Part shown: positions 10,201 to 18,236 of the stretch, one piece after another
How the letters are laid out: the number at the start of each line of letters is the position of its first letter
Position numbering within the stretch: position 1 is the stretch's first letter
Source of the DNA: Bacillus sp. FJAT-29937
GTDB lineage: Bacteria; Bacillota; Bacilli; Bacillales; Cytobacillaceae
DNA length: 64,000 nucleotides
Reading direction: 5' to 3'
Assembly (NCBI RefSeq): GCF_001509555.1
Contig: NZ_LMAS01000001.1
Coordinates: forward strand, 626,969-690,968
Made by a program: the position numbers and the translations under genes
The notes under the pieces: generated by a model
Database searches by the model: none
Told to the model about the DNA's origin: nothing
The model's input: the letters and a program-made list of their open reading frames with translations, nothing else

Positions 10201-10653
10201 AAAGCTAATCACTTCATCTAAACCGTTTATCGGGCCATCACTGCCTGGGATAACAGGGATTTCAGCAAGAGTTGCTTGTGTTCTAGCTTTAACCTTATCT
10301 CCAAACATATCTAGATGCCTGGATTCCGGGCCAATAAAGATGATTCCTTCTTCTTCACAACGTCTTGCAAAATGGATATTTTCGGACAGAAATCCGTATC
10401 CCGGGTGAATAGCATCAACATCACTATTTTTTGCGATTTCAATAATTCCATCAATGTCTAAATAAGCATCGATCGGTTTTTTTCCTTCTCCTATTAAATA
10501 GGCTTCATCTGCCTTATATCGATGATAGGATCCAGAATCCTCTTTCGAATATATGGCTACTGTACGGATATTTAATTCAGTACATGCTCTAAATACCCGA
10601 ATAGCAATCTCACCTCTATTAGCCACTAACACTTTGTTAATACGTTGATTCAA
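7213..10653 (-). CDS. pycA: Pyruvate carboxylase
   Basis: 1146 residues, the usual length. It carboxylates pyruvate to oxaloacetate using ATP, bicarbonate and biotin, refilling the TCA cycle. Order of domains: biotin carboxylase (about 1-455, starting KVLVANRGEIAIR, with the ATP-grasp GGGGRGMR), carboxyltransferase (about 530-800, starting TDTTFRDAHQS), allosteric linker, then the biotin carrier with AMKM, biotinyl Lys near 1111. I chose the TTG at 10651-10653 because GAGGTG lies six bases upstream; a GTG three codons earlier overlaps that site. In B. subtilis this enzyme is bound by the c-di-AMP receptor DarB, whose homolog is also in this window. Confidence 0.96.
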   Translation of the reverse strand: MNQRINKVLVANRGEIAIRVFRACTELNIRTVAIYSKEDSGSYHRYKADEAYLIGEGKKPIDAYLDIDGIIEIAKNSDVDAIHPGYGFLSENIHFARRCEEEGIIFIGPESRHLDMFGDKVKARTQATLAEIPVIPGSDGPINGLDEVISFGKNYGFPIIIKASLGGGGRGMRIVNNLEEVKESYERAKSEAKAAFGNDEVYVEKFIDKPKHIEVQIIGDKHGNIVHLYERDCSVQRRHQKVVEVAPCVSLSPTLRDEICEAAVRLMKKVDYINAGTVEFLVSGDEFYFIEVNPRVQVEHTITEMVTGIDIVHTQILVAEGHSLHSDVVGVPTQENIHVNGYAIQSRVTTEDPLNNFMPDTGKIMAYRSGGGFGVRLDAGNGFQGAVITPYYDSLLVKLSTQAMTFEQAAAKMVRNLQEFRIRGIKTNIPFLENVVKHEKFLKGEYDTSFIDKTPELFLFPKRKDRGTKMLSYIANVTVNGFPGIEKRKRPIFEQPRIPKVSSEMQFQHGTKQILEQHGADGLVKWIKEQKEVLLTDTTFRDAHQSLLATRVRTNDIKRIAEPTAKLLPGLFSSEMWGGATFDVAYRFLKEDPWERLLALRERMPNILFQMLLRGANAVGYANYPDNVIREFVEKSSQAGIDVYRIFDSLNWVKGMEVAIDAVRQNGKIAEAAICYTGDITDPSRSKYNINYYKELAKELENQGAHILGLKDMAGLLKPQAAYQLISELKETVNIPIHLHTHDTSGNGLFMYAKAIEAGVDIVDVAVSSMAGLTSQPSANSLYYALEGTDRKPNINIDALEQLSYYWEDIRKYYRDFESGMISPHTEIYKHEMPGGQYSNLQQQAKGVGLGEKWDEVKEMYSRVNLMFGDIVKVTPSSKVVGDMALYMVQNQLTEDDVINKGMTLDFPDSVVELFEGYLGQPYGGFPKELQKVVLKNKEPIAVRAGELLEDVDFEAMRDKLFKELGRQVTSFDMLGYALYPKVFMDYTKTVEQFSDVSVLDTPTFLFGMRLGEEIAIEIETGKTLIVKLISIGQPQADGTRIVYFELNGQAREVVIKDESIKATVVSKIMADPHNENHIGASMPGTVIKVLVKKGEKVEKGDHLMITEAMKMETTVQAPFSGVIDDIYVSNGEAIQTGDLLIEISK

Positions 10654-10763
10654 GAGAAACACCTCATCTTTACTTTTTTGATTTTTCTGGAAATTGAAGC
10701 TGTGCTACGGCCGTTGCATAGCCGATAGCAGAATTTATTAACAAGTGCAGATATAACTTACAC

Positions 10764-11966
10764 TTATTTACGAGATTGATAGACCCGATTTGGAACATTT
10801 CTTATTGGATCCTGCACCTCTTTCTCTGCAGTCCCTTTATACTTTTGTTCATAAGTAACAAACATCGAGATATTAACAAGAATCCCCATTGCCATAGAAA
10901 GCTGTAAGATGGATGAACCTCCGTAGCTTATGAAAGGCAGCGGAACACCTGTTAATGGAATTACGCCTGATATTCCTGCAAGATTAACAAAAGATTGAAT
11001 TCCTATCATACTAGAAATCCCAATTGCTAGTAAACTGCCAAAAGGATCCTTGCATTTCAGCCCTATATACAATCCTCGAAGAACTAGGTATCCGATAAGA
11101 ATTAATACGAAGCAAACACCAAAGGCACCAAGTTCTTCAGCAATTACCGCCATAATAAAGTCAGTATGTGACTCAGGTAAATATCCAAGTTTTTGTATGC
11201 TTTGGCCAAGTCCTAAACCCTTAATTCCACCAGCACCGAGAGCTAAATAAGAATTAACCAAATGGTAGCCGAAATCGGTTTGAAATGGATCTTGGAACGC
11301 TTCTATACGCCCCATACGTACCTTTGTAAATATCTTATCCTTCATAATGAGTACGAGAGGCGCTACAATGAGGACGCCAATAGTACCAAGCTTAAGGATA
11401 TTTTTATAGCTCATACCTGAAGAGAAAATGATAACCGCAGCAATAGCGAAAATGATAGCGGCAGTACCAAAGTCAGGCTGAATAGCTACGAATAAACAAG
11501 CAAGAAACAAATAAGCAAGCGGGGGAACTACTCCCTTATTAAACTCGTTAATATAAGATTGTTTCTTTGCATATACAGCAGATAAATAAATAATAACTGT
11601 GAGTTTAACAAATTCAGAAGGCTGAATACTTCTTGTGCCAAACTTAAACCAGCTCTGAGCATTATTGGTGGCATGTCCAAAAAGATAAATAGCAAATAAA
11701 CCAGCTAATGAAAGGATTACCATTGGTACGAGTATTTTATTGCTTAACATCGCTTTATACGGAAAAATCGCCATAAACATAAATGCAATTGCTGATAAAA
11801 CTAGATGAAGCTTTTGTTTATCATAAAAAAAATCGCTTGGATAACCCCAGCGCTGTACAGCTGTAACCATACTTGCACTATAAATCATGATCAGGCCAAA
11901 AACCGATAAAAGCACAACCGCAATAACTAAAGAATAATCATATGATTTTAATATTTTTTTTAACAT
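10764..11966 (-). CDS. ftsW: Peptidoglycan glycosyltransferase FtsW
   Basis: 400-residue SEDS-family protein with ten predicted membrane spans. It polymerises lipid II at the division septum with its partner class B PBP. Diagnostic stretches are QPSEFVKL, QPDFGTA, AVIAEELGAFG and the C-terminal GVPLPFISYGGSS. The position next to pycA and ylaN matches the FtsW (YlaO) locus of B. subtilis, rather than RodA or SpoVE, which lie elsewhere. Confidence 0.9.
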   Translation of the reverse strand: MLKKILKSYDYSLVIAVVLLSVFGLIMIYSASMVTAVQRWGYPSDFFYDKQKLHLVLSAIAFMFMAIFPYKAMLSNKILVPMVILSLAGLFAIYLFGHATNNAQSWFKFGTRSIQPSEFVKLTVIIYLSAVYAKKQSYINEFNKGVVPPLAYLFLACLFVAIQPDFGTAAIIFAIAAVIIFSSGMSYKNILKLGTIGVLIVAPLVLIMKDKIFTKVRMGRIEAFQDPFQTDFGYHLVNSYLALGAGGIKGLGLGQSIQKLGYLPESHTDFIMAVIAEELGAFGVCFVLILIGYLVLRGLYIGLKCKDPFGSLLAIGISSMIGIQSFVNLAGISGVIPLTGVPLPFISYGGSSILQLSMAMGILVNISMFVTYEQKYKGTAEKEVQDPIRNVPNRVYQSRK

Positions 11967-12171
11967 TCAGCCTCTTCCCTTATCTTCTATGTAGAGTATT
12001 TTATTCGACTAAAGCATAACAACATCCTGCATCGAAGAAAAGTTGTTTTTAATGTAACACACTATTTATAAAAAATCTATAATTATGTCATACTAATTAA
12101 AATTTTTTGCACACTTTTTATTCTTTTCAGTCATATCCAAGATGTTTTAGTTATACTAATTAAATTATAAA

Positions 12172-12210
12172 AAAACTCAAACAATCCATTCAGAATGTTT
12201 GAGTTTTTAT
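12172..12210 (-). terminator. Terminator downstream of ylaN
   Basis: AAAAACTCAAACA pairs with TGTTTGAGTTTTT across a 12-base loop, with A/T tails on both sides. It ends the ylaN transcript before ftsW. Confidence 0.8.
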
Positions 12211-12244
12211 GCTGTCTAGCTTCTGCATTTTATTTTCTTGCGTT

Positions 12245-12526
12245 TTATTTTCTAATAGAAGCATCGTGCAGAATAGAAAGTTCCTTTTCTAATTCAGCCA
12301 TAATTGCCTTTCCGTCTCTTTCTTCAATAAGGCCAAGACGGACAGCAAAATCTATTTCCCGAGACAACCCAAACATTTGCGTATCAAGCACCTCTTCATA
12401 TAAAGGGCATTGCGGCATTGTTAGATTGTCCATCTGCACTTTAATTAATTTCAATATTTTAGCAGCGTCAGCCTTTAATAGGGCATTTGCTCTTTCCTTA
12501 TGGTCAATAATCATTTCTGAAGCCAA
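12245..12526 (-). CDS. ylaN: YlaN family protein, Fur-associated iron regulator
   Basis: 93 residues, nearly the same as B. subtilis YlaN ([20 protein letters not shown] and [15 protein letters not shown] stretches). It is a small helical cytosolic protein. YlaN is essential in B. subtilis at low iron and has been reported to bind Fur and control Fur repression; that role is transferred from literature, not read from the sequence. It starts at TTG after GGGGGATTGAAAG. It stands alone between glsA and ftsW with its own terminator. Confidence 0.9.
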   Translation of the reverse strand: MASEMIIDHKERANALLKADAAKILKLIKVQMDNLTMPQCPLYEEVLDTQMFGLSREIDFAVRLGLIEERDGKAIMAELEKELSILHDASIRK

Positions 12527-12617
12527 CTTTCAATCCCCCATTTCCGAGCGATTATCTTATCTATAAATTTTATACTTTAGATGAGAAAAAAGCAAGAATA
12601 ATAAGGATTGAATGCCT

Positions 12618-13547
12618 TTAAAATATACTAAAATTATATTGCACAGCAAGCTCCTCTAACAACTTAATGCCTGCGATGCTGTTTCCTTTCTCATCAAGTG
12701 AAGGACCGAATATACCGATCCCGAATTTCTCGGGAACGACAGCGAGAATGCCTCCAGCAACACCGCTCTTCGCTGGTATTCCAACTTTAATTGCAAATTC
12801 GCCCGAAGCATTGTACATCCCGCAAGTAACCATAAAGGTTTTGCAGATCCTTGCAATTTCCAAAGGCAGAAGTCTTTCACCTGTTTCAGGGTCAACACCA
12901 TTTAAGGCAAAAACCGCTCCTATCCTTGCTAAATCAAAGCAATTCATTTCGATCGCACACTGTTTCGTGTAAAGCTTCATTAATTCTTCGATATCTCCTT
13001 CAATCACTTTATGCTGCTTCATAAAATAGCATAGTGATCTGTTAAGCCATGCAGTTTCAAGCTCAGAGGCAGCCACTTCCTCGTCATATGTCAAATCCTT
13101 CTTGTTTCCTAAGCATCGGACAAATTGAAGGATTCGGTCCCATCTTTCAGCCTCGTTTTCCCCTTTAATCATATTTGTAACTGCAAGGGCCCCGGCATTG
13201 ATCATCGGATTTAAGGGCTTTGATGGAATAGAGGTTTCCAGCTTCGAAATAGAATTAAAAGGATCTCCAGTCGGCTCCATTCCAACTCTGTCAAACACAT
13301 AATCAACACCTCTGTCTTGTAAGGCAATCGCTAATACAAGGACTTTTGAGATGCTTTGCAGCGTGAATTTTTTCGTATATGTACCTGCATAGAGACATTC
13401 ATTATTACTTTTATAGATAGCAATAGATAAATCACTTTTGTTTGCCTTTGCAAGCGCTGGAATATAATCTGCTACCTTTCCTTCCTCTGTCAATGAAAAA
13501 ACATTGTTTACAATTCGTTGTAAGTCTTCATTTGTTCGACATGCCAA
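12618..13547 (-). CDS. glsA: Glutaminase A
   Basis: About 309 residues of the serine-dependent beta-lactamase-fold glutaminase family, which hydrolyses L-glutamine to glutamate and ammonia in the cytosol. The catalytic Ser-Lys pair is in TLQSISKV, and [16 protein letters not shown] is a family signature. I prefer the TTG at 13545-13547 (MACRTNEDL), which aligns with the usual N terminus; a GTG five codons upstream (13560-13562) is the alternative, and neither has an excellent ribosome-binding site. The position corresponds to ylaM in B. subtilis. Confidence 0.92.
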   Translation of the reverse strand: MACRTNEDLQRIVNNVFSLTEEGKVADYIPALAKANKSDLSIAIYKSNNECLYAGTYTKKFTLQSISKVLVLAIALQDRGVDYVFDRVGMEPTGDPFNSISKLETSIPSKPLNPMINAGALAVTNMIKGENEAERWDRILQFVRCLGNKKDLTYDEEVAASELETAWLNRSLCYFMKQHKVIEGDIEELMKLYTKQCAIEMNCFDLARIGAVFALNGVDPETGERLLPLEIARICKTFMVTCGMYNASGEFAIKVGIPAKSGVAGGILAVVPEKFGIGIFGPSLDEKGNSIAGIKLLEELAVQYNFSIF

Positions 13548-13690
13548 CAGAACTTCCCCCACATTAGTGATATTTTGGTTGATACTGGAATCACCATTTT
13601 ATCATTTGAGCGAATGTATGACAATTCCATCAATTATCTGTATACTTACCTTTGTAAATAAGTTTTTTGCCTTTTTTAGGAGGAATTTTC

Positions 13691-14191
13691 ATGGAAAATA
13701 TTATTTCATTAAGCGGGAATGTTAAATATTCGATTACTCTTGATCCAGGGGTTTGGATATTCGATGATCGGCGGGTTGATTTATTATCATTTTTTGAATC
13801 GAATCAACCATTGCAGGACGGACTTGAGGAATATACTAAATCAATCTCCAAGCATTGGGACAGAGAGATTATGGAAGGTGCAGTTTTTCCACCAACTTTA
13901 AAAACCGAGAAGAAATTTGAAAAGGAAAAAGTACTGAATGGAACTTTTGGCATTCCTTTGAAACCATTTATCCAAAATGCAGAACCTAATAGAGATGCTG
14001 CGACACTCACTATTGTTAGTGAGGACAAAGGAGAAATAAGTATGCCCCTGCATGAGGGCATGGAGGTAATACTCGGCTTTTCCATTAATGGCAAGCCTTT
14101 GAAAGAGGATGGTCCGGTGTATGTTTACTATGGGGATGGAAGAAATAAAGATAACCCAATAAAAAATGTTAAAGCTTTGAAGATCAGTTAA
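13691..14191 (+). CDS. ylaL: YlaL family protein of unknown function
   Basis: 166 residues, soluble, no signal peptide. The N-terminal half has SGNVKYSITLDPGVWIFDDRR; the C-terminal half has an acidic/Gly stretch PVYVYYGDGRNKDNP. It matches Bacillus YlaL in position (between glsA and ylaK). Homologs have sometimes been labelled peptidyl-prolyl isomerases, but I see no FKBP, cyclophilin or parvulin motif that supports this. The ATG at 13691 follows TTTAGGAGG. Divergent from glsA. Confidence 0.75.
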   Translation: MENIISLSGNVKYSITLDPGVWIFDDRRVDLLSFFESNQPLQDGLEEYTKSISKHWDREIMEGAVFPPTLKTEKKFEKEKVLNGTFGIPLKPFIQNAEPNRDAATLTIVSEDKGEISMPLHEGMEVILGFSINGKPLKEDGPVYVYYGDGRNKDNPIKNVKALKIS

Positions 14192-14263
14192 TCCCTGCCG
14201 GAAGGGGCGAACATCCGCCCCTTACTTAAAATAAGGAAGTATAACCTTTCTCAAGTTTGAGAA

Positions 14264-14442
14264 CTGTCTAGTTCCAGCGCCTACCCCCGACGTACAGGAC
14301 GTACTAGTGTCGACAATGCGACAGGACGTCGCGTTTTTGTCGACCTCGAGGTCACAAGCCAATCCTCCCAGAAAGGAAAATACACCTTTCCGGGAGGCTC
14401 GACTTGTGCTTGTCGGGGGTGGGCAAGGCGCTTCCACTTTTC
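14264..14442 (+). repeat. GC-rich nested palindromic repeat, copy 1
   Basis: A GC-rich island between convergent ylaL and ylaK. The outer arms CCAGCGCCTACCCCCGAC and GTCGGGGGTGGGCAAGGCGC pair. Inside them CACAAG pairs with CTTGTG, and the core CCTCCCAGAAAGG pairs with CCTTTCCGGGAGG. Between the left outer arm and the CTCGAGGTCACAAG segment lies an extra hairpin of about 55 bases (14289-14344, with GTCGAC at both ends). The same skeleton recurs inverted at 20434-20610. Confidence 0.85.
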
Positions 14443-14445
14443 TTG

Positions 14446-15774
14446 CTACAATAGGTCAGCAGCTAATTGTGCAAGTCCAGACCTTTCTCCTTTTATCAAC
14501 TTAACATGACCCGCAATTGTTTGGTCCTTAAACCTCTCTACTACGTATGTTAATCCATTATTATATGCATCCAAATATGGGTGATCAATTTGTTCTGGAT
14601 CTCCCATTAACACGATTTTACTTCCCTCACCTACTCGCGTTAGAATCGTTTTGACCTCGTGTTTAGTTAAATTTTGCGCTTCATCGATAATGATGTATTG
14701 ATCAGGAATGCTCCTTCCCCTAATATAAGTTAATGCTTCAACTTCAATAGAACCCATCCCAGCCAATATTGCATCCAATTCCCCGGGCTTTTTTACATTA
14801 AATAAATATTCCAGGTTATCAAAAATCGGCTGCATCCACGGCCTAAGCTTTTCCTCTTTTTCACCAGGCAGAAAACCTAGATCCTTACCAACTGGTACAA
14901 TCGGTCGGGCCACAAGCAGCTTTTTGTAATATCCATAGTCTTCTGTCTGCAATAATCCAGCGGCGAGCGCAATTAGGGTTTTTCCAGTGCCTGCCTTCCC
15001 TGTTAAAGTAACAAGCGGAAGATCCTTTCTTAATAGAAGTTCCATCGCTATCGTTTGCTGAACATTTCTAGGTTTAATTCCCCATATATGGTCATAATCA
15101 AAAATAAGCTTCTTAATTCTCTTTCTTGTTTTATCAACAATTCCTATCGCTGATGAAGATGATCCTAATGCATCCTTCATTACTAGAAATTGATTTGGGA
15201 ATACCGGAAAAGTGACGACCTCTGAGATGGCAAGTTCACCTCTCTCATAAAACCGATTCAACGTTTCCTTCGCAATATATACTTCCAAAAACCCAGTATA
15301 TAGATGATCATTCTCAATAACCCGGTCACTAAGATAATCTTCACTTATCAAACCGATTGCATCAGCTTTAACTCTTACAAGCGCATCTTTGCTTACTAAA
15401 ATGACCGTTTTTCCATCTTCCTTTGTTTCTTCCTCTAATGATAAATTTTTTGCTACAGCCAAAATTCGGTTATCGTTCGTTTTTTCAATAAAAATATCTT
15501 GTAATTGTTGAAATGAACGATGGTTTAATTCAATTCGCAAGCTTCCGCCATTTTCAAGAGGAATTCGTTCATGAAGTTTTCCTGTACCTCTAAAGCTGTC
15601 TATAAGCCTTGATACGTGTCTTGCATTCCTGCCAATCTCGTCCATATATCTTTTCTTCGAATCAACTTCCTCTAGCACTACGGCTGGAATAACCACTTCA
15701 TTTTCTTCAAAGGAAAAAATTGAATGCGGATCCTGTAACAAGACGTTTGTATCTAACACATATATTTTACTCAA
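14446..15774 (-). CDS. ylaK: PhoH-family ATPase with N-terminal PIN domain
   Basis: 442 residues. Residues 1-150 form a PIN nuclease domain (YVLDTNVLLQDP gives the first acidic residues). Residues 230-442 are the PhoH ATPase with Walker A GKAGTGKT and Walker B IIDEAQNLT. This PhoH2-type architecture is linked in other bacteria to RNA unwinding and cleavage. It starts at TTG behind AGGAGG and corresponds to ylaK in B. subtilis. The exact RNA target here is unknown. Confidence 0.9.
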   Translation of the reverse strand: MSKIYVLDTNVLLQDPHSIFSFEENEVVIPAVVLEEVDSKKRYMDEIGRNARHVSRLIDSFRGTGKLHERIPLENGGSLRIELNHRSFQQLQDIFIEKTNDNRILAVAKNLSLEEETKEDGKTVILVSKDALVRVKADAIGLISEDYLSDRVIENDHLYTGFLEVYIAKETLNRFYERGELAISEVVTFPVFPNQFLVMKDALGSSSSAIGIVDKTRKRIKKLIFDYDHIWGIKPRNVQQTIAMELLLRKDLPLVTLTGKAGTGKTLIALAAGLLQTEDYGYYKKLLVARPIVPVGKDLGFLPGEKEEKLRPWMQPIFDNLEYLFNVKKPGELDAILAGMGSIEVEALTYIRGRSIPDQYIIIDEAQNLTKHEVKTILTRVGEGSKIVLMGDPEQIDHPYLDAYNNGLTYVVERFKDQTIAGHVKLIKGERSGLAQLAADLL

Positions 15775-15973
15775 TCTGATGCCTCCTGCTCCTCTTAGGT
15801 CTATTAAACAGTGGAACGAATGGAACTTTGGTAAAATATATGATTTACCGTATAAAGATAGACGAAATTTTGCACAATAACCGTTAATGATTCCTTTAAT
15901 AATGCTTTAGCTTTCAGAATTGAACTAACTGATGACTCGAGAACTAAAGCCTAAGTATAGGAGATGGTGAAAA

Positions 15974-16573
15974 TTGAAAAATCAGCTATTTATCGGACTT
16001 GCAATCATACTGATGGCAGGATGTGGAATTAATCATAATCAAGCCCAAGAAAATCCAAATCAAAATTTAGTAAACGTTAAAAACAGCACTATACAAGAAG
16101 TTGATCGAACAACAGGGCAGCATATCTCAAAGCGTCTAGTCAACCTCACAACTAGCATTCCAAATGTAAACGATGCTACTGCAGTTGTTCTTGGCCGATA
16201 TGCGATTGTCGGAATTGATGTCAACAAAAACTTAGATAGGTCAGAAGTTGGGGCCATTAAATATTCAGTAGCGGAAAGCTTAAAAAATGATCCTGACGGA
16301 GCAAGAGCCATTATCATTGCTGATCCTGACATAACTGCACGTTTAAGAGAAATTTCAGATGATATTCAAAACGGGAGGCCAATTCAAGGAATTATGAATG
16401 AACTAGCCGACGTTGCCGGACGTTTAATGCCTGAAATCCCAGCAGACATTATTGAACCTAAACCAAAGAATGCCCCTGAGGAACCGAAAAAGCAATTAAA
16501 TAACCCTGATGAACGAAAGCTTGAAAAGCAACAAGAAGAACAGTCAAACCACTTTAAGGACAAACATGAATAA
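15974..16573 (+). CDS. ylaJ: YhcN/YlaJ-family sporulation lipoprotein
   Basis: 199 residues with a short signal and lipobox (LMAGC, Cys near 17), then a YhcN/YlaJ domain (HISKRLVNLTTSIPNVNDATAV) at about 45-150, and a Lys/Glu/Gln-rich tail. Family members are spore-membrane or cortex-associated lipoproteins made during sporulation. The start is TTG with AGGAGATGGTG upstream. Divergent from ylaK; I could not place a forespore sigma promoter with confidence. Confidence 0.86.
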   Translation: MKNQLFIGLAIILMAGCGINHNQAQENPNQNLVNVKNSTIQEVDRTTGQHISKRLVNLTTSIPNVNDATAVVLGRYAIVGIDVNKNLDRSEVGAIKYSVAESLKNDPDGARAIIIADPDITARLREISDDIQNGRPIQGIMNELADVAGRLMPEIPADIIEPKPKNAPEEPKKQLNNPDERKLEKQQEEQSNHFKDKHE

Positions 16574-16630
16574 GTAATCAGTAAGAAAAGCTGCCGATGA
16601 ATTTGGTGATAATCCCCTTCTTATTGCGCA

Positions 16631-16668
16631 AAAAAAAGGCCCAGTCATTCGACTAGGCCTTTTTCATT
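16631..16668. terminator. Bidirectional terminator overlapping the end of the PPOX gene
   Basis: AAAAAGGCCcAGTC pairs with GACTaGGCCTTTTT. The right arm includes the TAG stop of the leftward gene at 16653-16655, so the hairpin is partly coding. Confidence 0.8.
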
Positions 16669-17108
16669 GCATCCATTACCTGTTTATCTAGGCGTGCTGC
16701 TGCATCCTTATCATATGTTTTGTCATATTGGGGTTCAGAAATAATCTTTGAACCGTAGAACATGACATCTCGTACTTCCTGAATTGACAATTCTAGAAGA
16801 GCAAGCTTTAATGGAACACCCTCTAGCTTTTCTTCCTTAACAGCAACATCTCCTGCTACGGAATATGTAGATTCATTTGCGATTAAGTTAATAACCGCCT
16901 TTTTGTTCTCTTTTATGTTTTGAACAATTCTTGAACGATTATCAACCGCAAATTGAATAGTCCCTTCATCTTTAGCCAGTACCCATGAAATAGCACTAAC
17001 ATTCGGTCCGCCCGTTTCGAAATCAATTGTCGATAACGTAACAAACCTTTCTTGCTGCATTGCATCAAAAAGTGGTTTCATTAATTTTGGTTCTACTTGG
17101 TTTGCCAT
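16653..17108 (-). CDS. Pyridoxamine 5'-phosphate oxidase-fold protein
   Basis: 151 residues resembling the PNPOx-like split-barrel flavin/heme-binding family (RFVTLSTIDFETGGPNVSAISWVLAKDEGTI at the N terminus, exceeded here only as description of positions 20-50). Such proteins bind FMN, F420 or heme; the substrate cannot be read from sequence. It is too divergent and short to be vitamin B6 PdxH. Strong AAGGAGG start site. It lies between ylaJ and ylaI, where B. subtilis has no such gene as far as I recall. Confidence 0.75.
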   Translation of the reverse strand: MANQVEPKLMKPLFDAMQQERFVTLSTIDFETGGPNVSAISWVLAKDEGTIQFAVDNRSRIVQNIKENKKAVINLIANESTYSVAGDVAVKEEKLEGVPLKLALLELSIQEVRDVMFYGSKIISEPQYDKTYDKDAAARLDKQVMDAMKKA

Positions 17109-17308
17109 ACAAATTCCTCCTTCATTCTACATCATATTATGCCTATCCTTAACTTTCAACCGATACATATTATCTTCAATCAAAAAGAAAGTCGAATTAA
17201 GGACACACATCATATATAATTATTATAGCCTTTAGTAAACTTACCAAACGAATAAGAATGCCATGGGTATGATTAAAGCATTTATGAAAATATTTTGAGG
17301 TGTACGCG

Positions 17309-17509
17309 ATGAGAGTGAAATGTGTTTTATGTGATAAAATTGAGTCCATTGAAGATCAATCATTTCAGGCAAAAAGACTGAGAAACAGGCCAATCCATAC
17401 TTATATGTGCAAGGATTGTGAAGCTAGAATAACAGCAAATACGCAAAAAAGAATAGAAACCGGCAACTTTAAATTGTACCAAAGCAAAGTGAAAGAAGAA
17501 GAATGGTAA
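17309..17509 (+). CDS. ylaI: YlaI family zinc-ribbon protein
   Basis: 66 residues with two Cys pairs, CVLC near residue 5 and CKDC near 35, giving a probable zinc ribbon, plus the conserved QAKRLRNRPIHTYMC stretch. Function unknown. I chose the ATG at 17309 behind GAGGTG; a GTG nine bases upstream lies within that site. Confidence 0.84.
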   Translation: MRVKCVLCDKIESIEDQSFQAKRLRNRPIHTYMCKDCEARITANTQKRIETGNFKLYQSKVKEEEW

Positions 17510-17512
17510 AAA

Positions 17513-17540
17513 GAAAGGCGGAGGCGCTGGAGCTAGACAA
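17513..17540 (-). repeat. Minimal remnant of the palindromic repeat family
   Basis: AAAGGCGGAGGCGCTGGAGCTAGAC joins the two outer ends of the larger repeats at 14264 and 20434 with the interior missing. It again lies between convergent genes, directly before a terminator. Confidence 0.7.
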
Positions 17541-17543
17541 TTC

Positions 17544-17574
17544 AAAAGAGGGAGGCAATTTGCCTCCCTCTTTT
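17544..17574. terminator. Bidirectional terminator between ylaI and the leftward small gene
   Basis: AAAAGAGGGAGGCAA pairs with TTGCCTCCCTCTTTT around a one-base centre: a 15-bp perfect stem with A and T runs at the ends. Confidence 0.88.
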
Positions 17575-17586
17575 GTCATATAAATC

Positions 17587-17877
17587 CTACTCTTCCGGGT
17601 AGTTCACATATTTTTCAGGTTCCGATTTAATTTGATTCAGCATGACATCAATAAGTTCAATTGGAAAACGGGATTTTTTTCTTTCTCCGTTTTGATCATA
17701 GTGAACATAGTACATGACTTCATCTTTTTCAATTTGAATATTTGAAAGTCCATGCTCTTCTACTAGCATATCCTCAAACATTTTTACTGTTTCAGCTGCA
17801 GCTGTATCATCTGGCCGTTCCATAATGACAACTTTAATTGTCAGCCAATTATACAATGTGTCTTGTAATGATTTCAT
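17587..17877 (-). CDS. Small conserved hypothetical protein
   Basis: 96 residues, soluble, acidic (FEDMLVEEHGLSNIQIEKDE), no motif or membrane span recognised. GGAGATGATCTAAT precedes the ATG. It follows ylaH by 17 bases and probably shares its transcript. It is not one of the yla genes I can name. Confidence 0.6.
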   Translation of the reverse strand: MKSLQDTLYNWLTIKVVIMERPDDTAAAETVKMFEDMLVEEHGLSNIQIEKDEVMYYVHYDQNGERKKSRFPIELIDVMLNQIKSEPEKYVNYPEE

Positions 17878-17894
17878 ATTAGATCATCTCCGTC

Positions 17895-18212
17895 CTACAC
17901 CTGTTTTCCTTCTTGCTTCTTTGACTGATGAAGACGGATTTTGTAAATGATTAATATTAAAGCCGCAACTACTAATCCTTCTGTAATCGGAAGGAATACG
18001 GCAAAGAATGTCAGGACTGTACACCCTAGAATAAGAAAGAGATAGATAACAGCCGATTTTGCTAACGGCAATTTTTTCGCAAAACCTAATTTAAACACAA
18101 TAATACAGAGTAAAATAATGGTTAAATATAACATCCACATTCCTAAGGTTGAATTTTCTTGCACTTTAAATAAAGCAGCGAAAAAAGACAGCCGTTCATT
18201 TATATCAACCAT
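17895..18212 (-). CDS. ylaH: YlaH-like membrane protein
   Basis: 105 residues with three hydrophobic segments (about 25-45, 50-72 and 74-93) and a basic tail. The length and position directly after typA match B. subtilis YlaH. Function unknown. The ATG follows GGGGGAGAAGAAA. Confidence 0.82.
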   Translation of the reverse strand: MVDINERLSFFAALFKVQENSTLGMWMLYLTIILLCIIVFKLGFAKKLPLAKSAVIYLFLILGCTVLTFFAVFLPITEGLVVAALILIIYKIRLHQSKKQEGKQV

Positions 18213-18236
18213 TTTCTTCTCCCCCTTACAAGTTTT

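Noticed and set aside
12211..12245. CTGTCTAGCTTCTGC near the ylaN terminator as a fourth repeat copy
   Set aside because: Only about ten bases resemble the repeat end (CTGTCTAGCTCC), too little to claim a copy, and it is not in a convergent junction.
14222..14504. Two frames of 65-71 residues across the palindromic repeat
   Set aside because: They come from the GC-rich repeat itself and run into ylaK; the same repeat elsewhere is in a non-coding gap.
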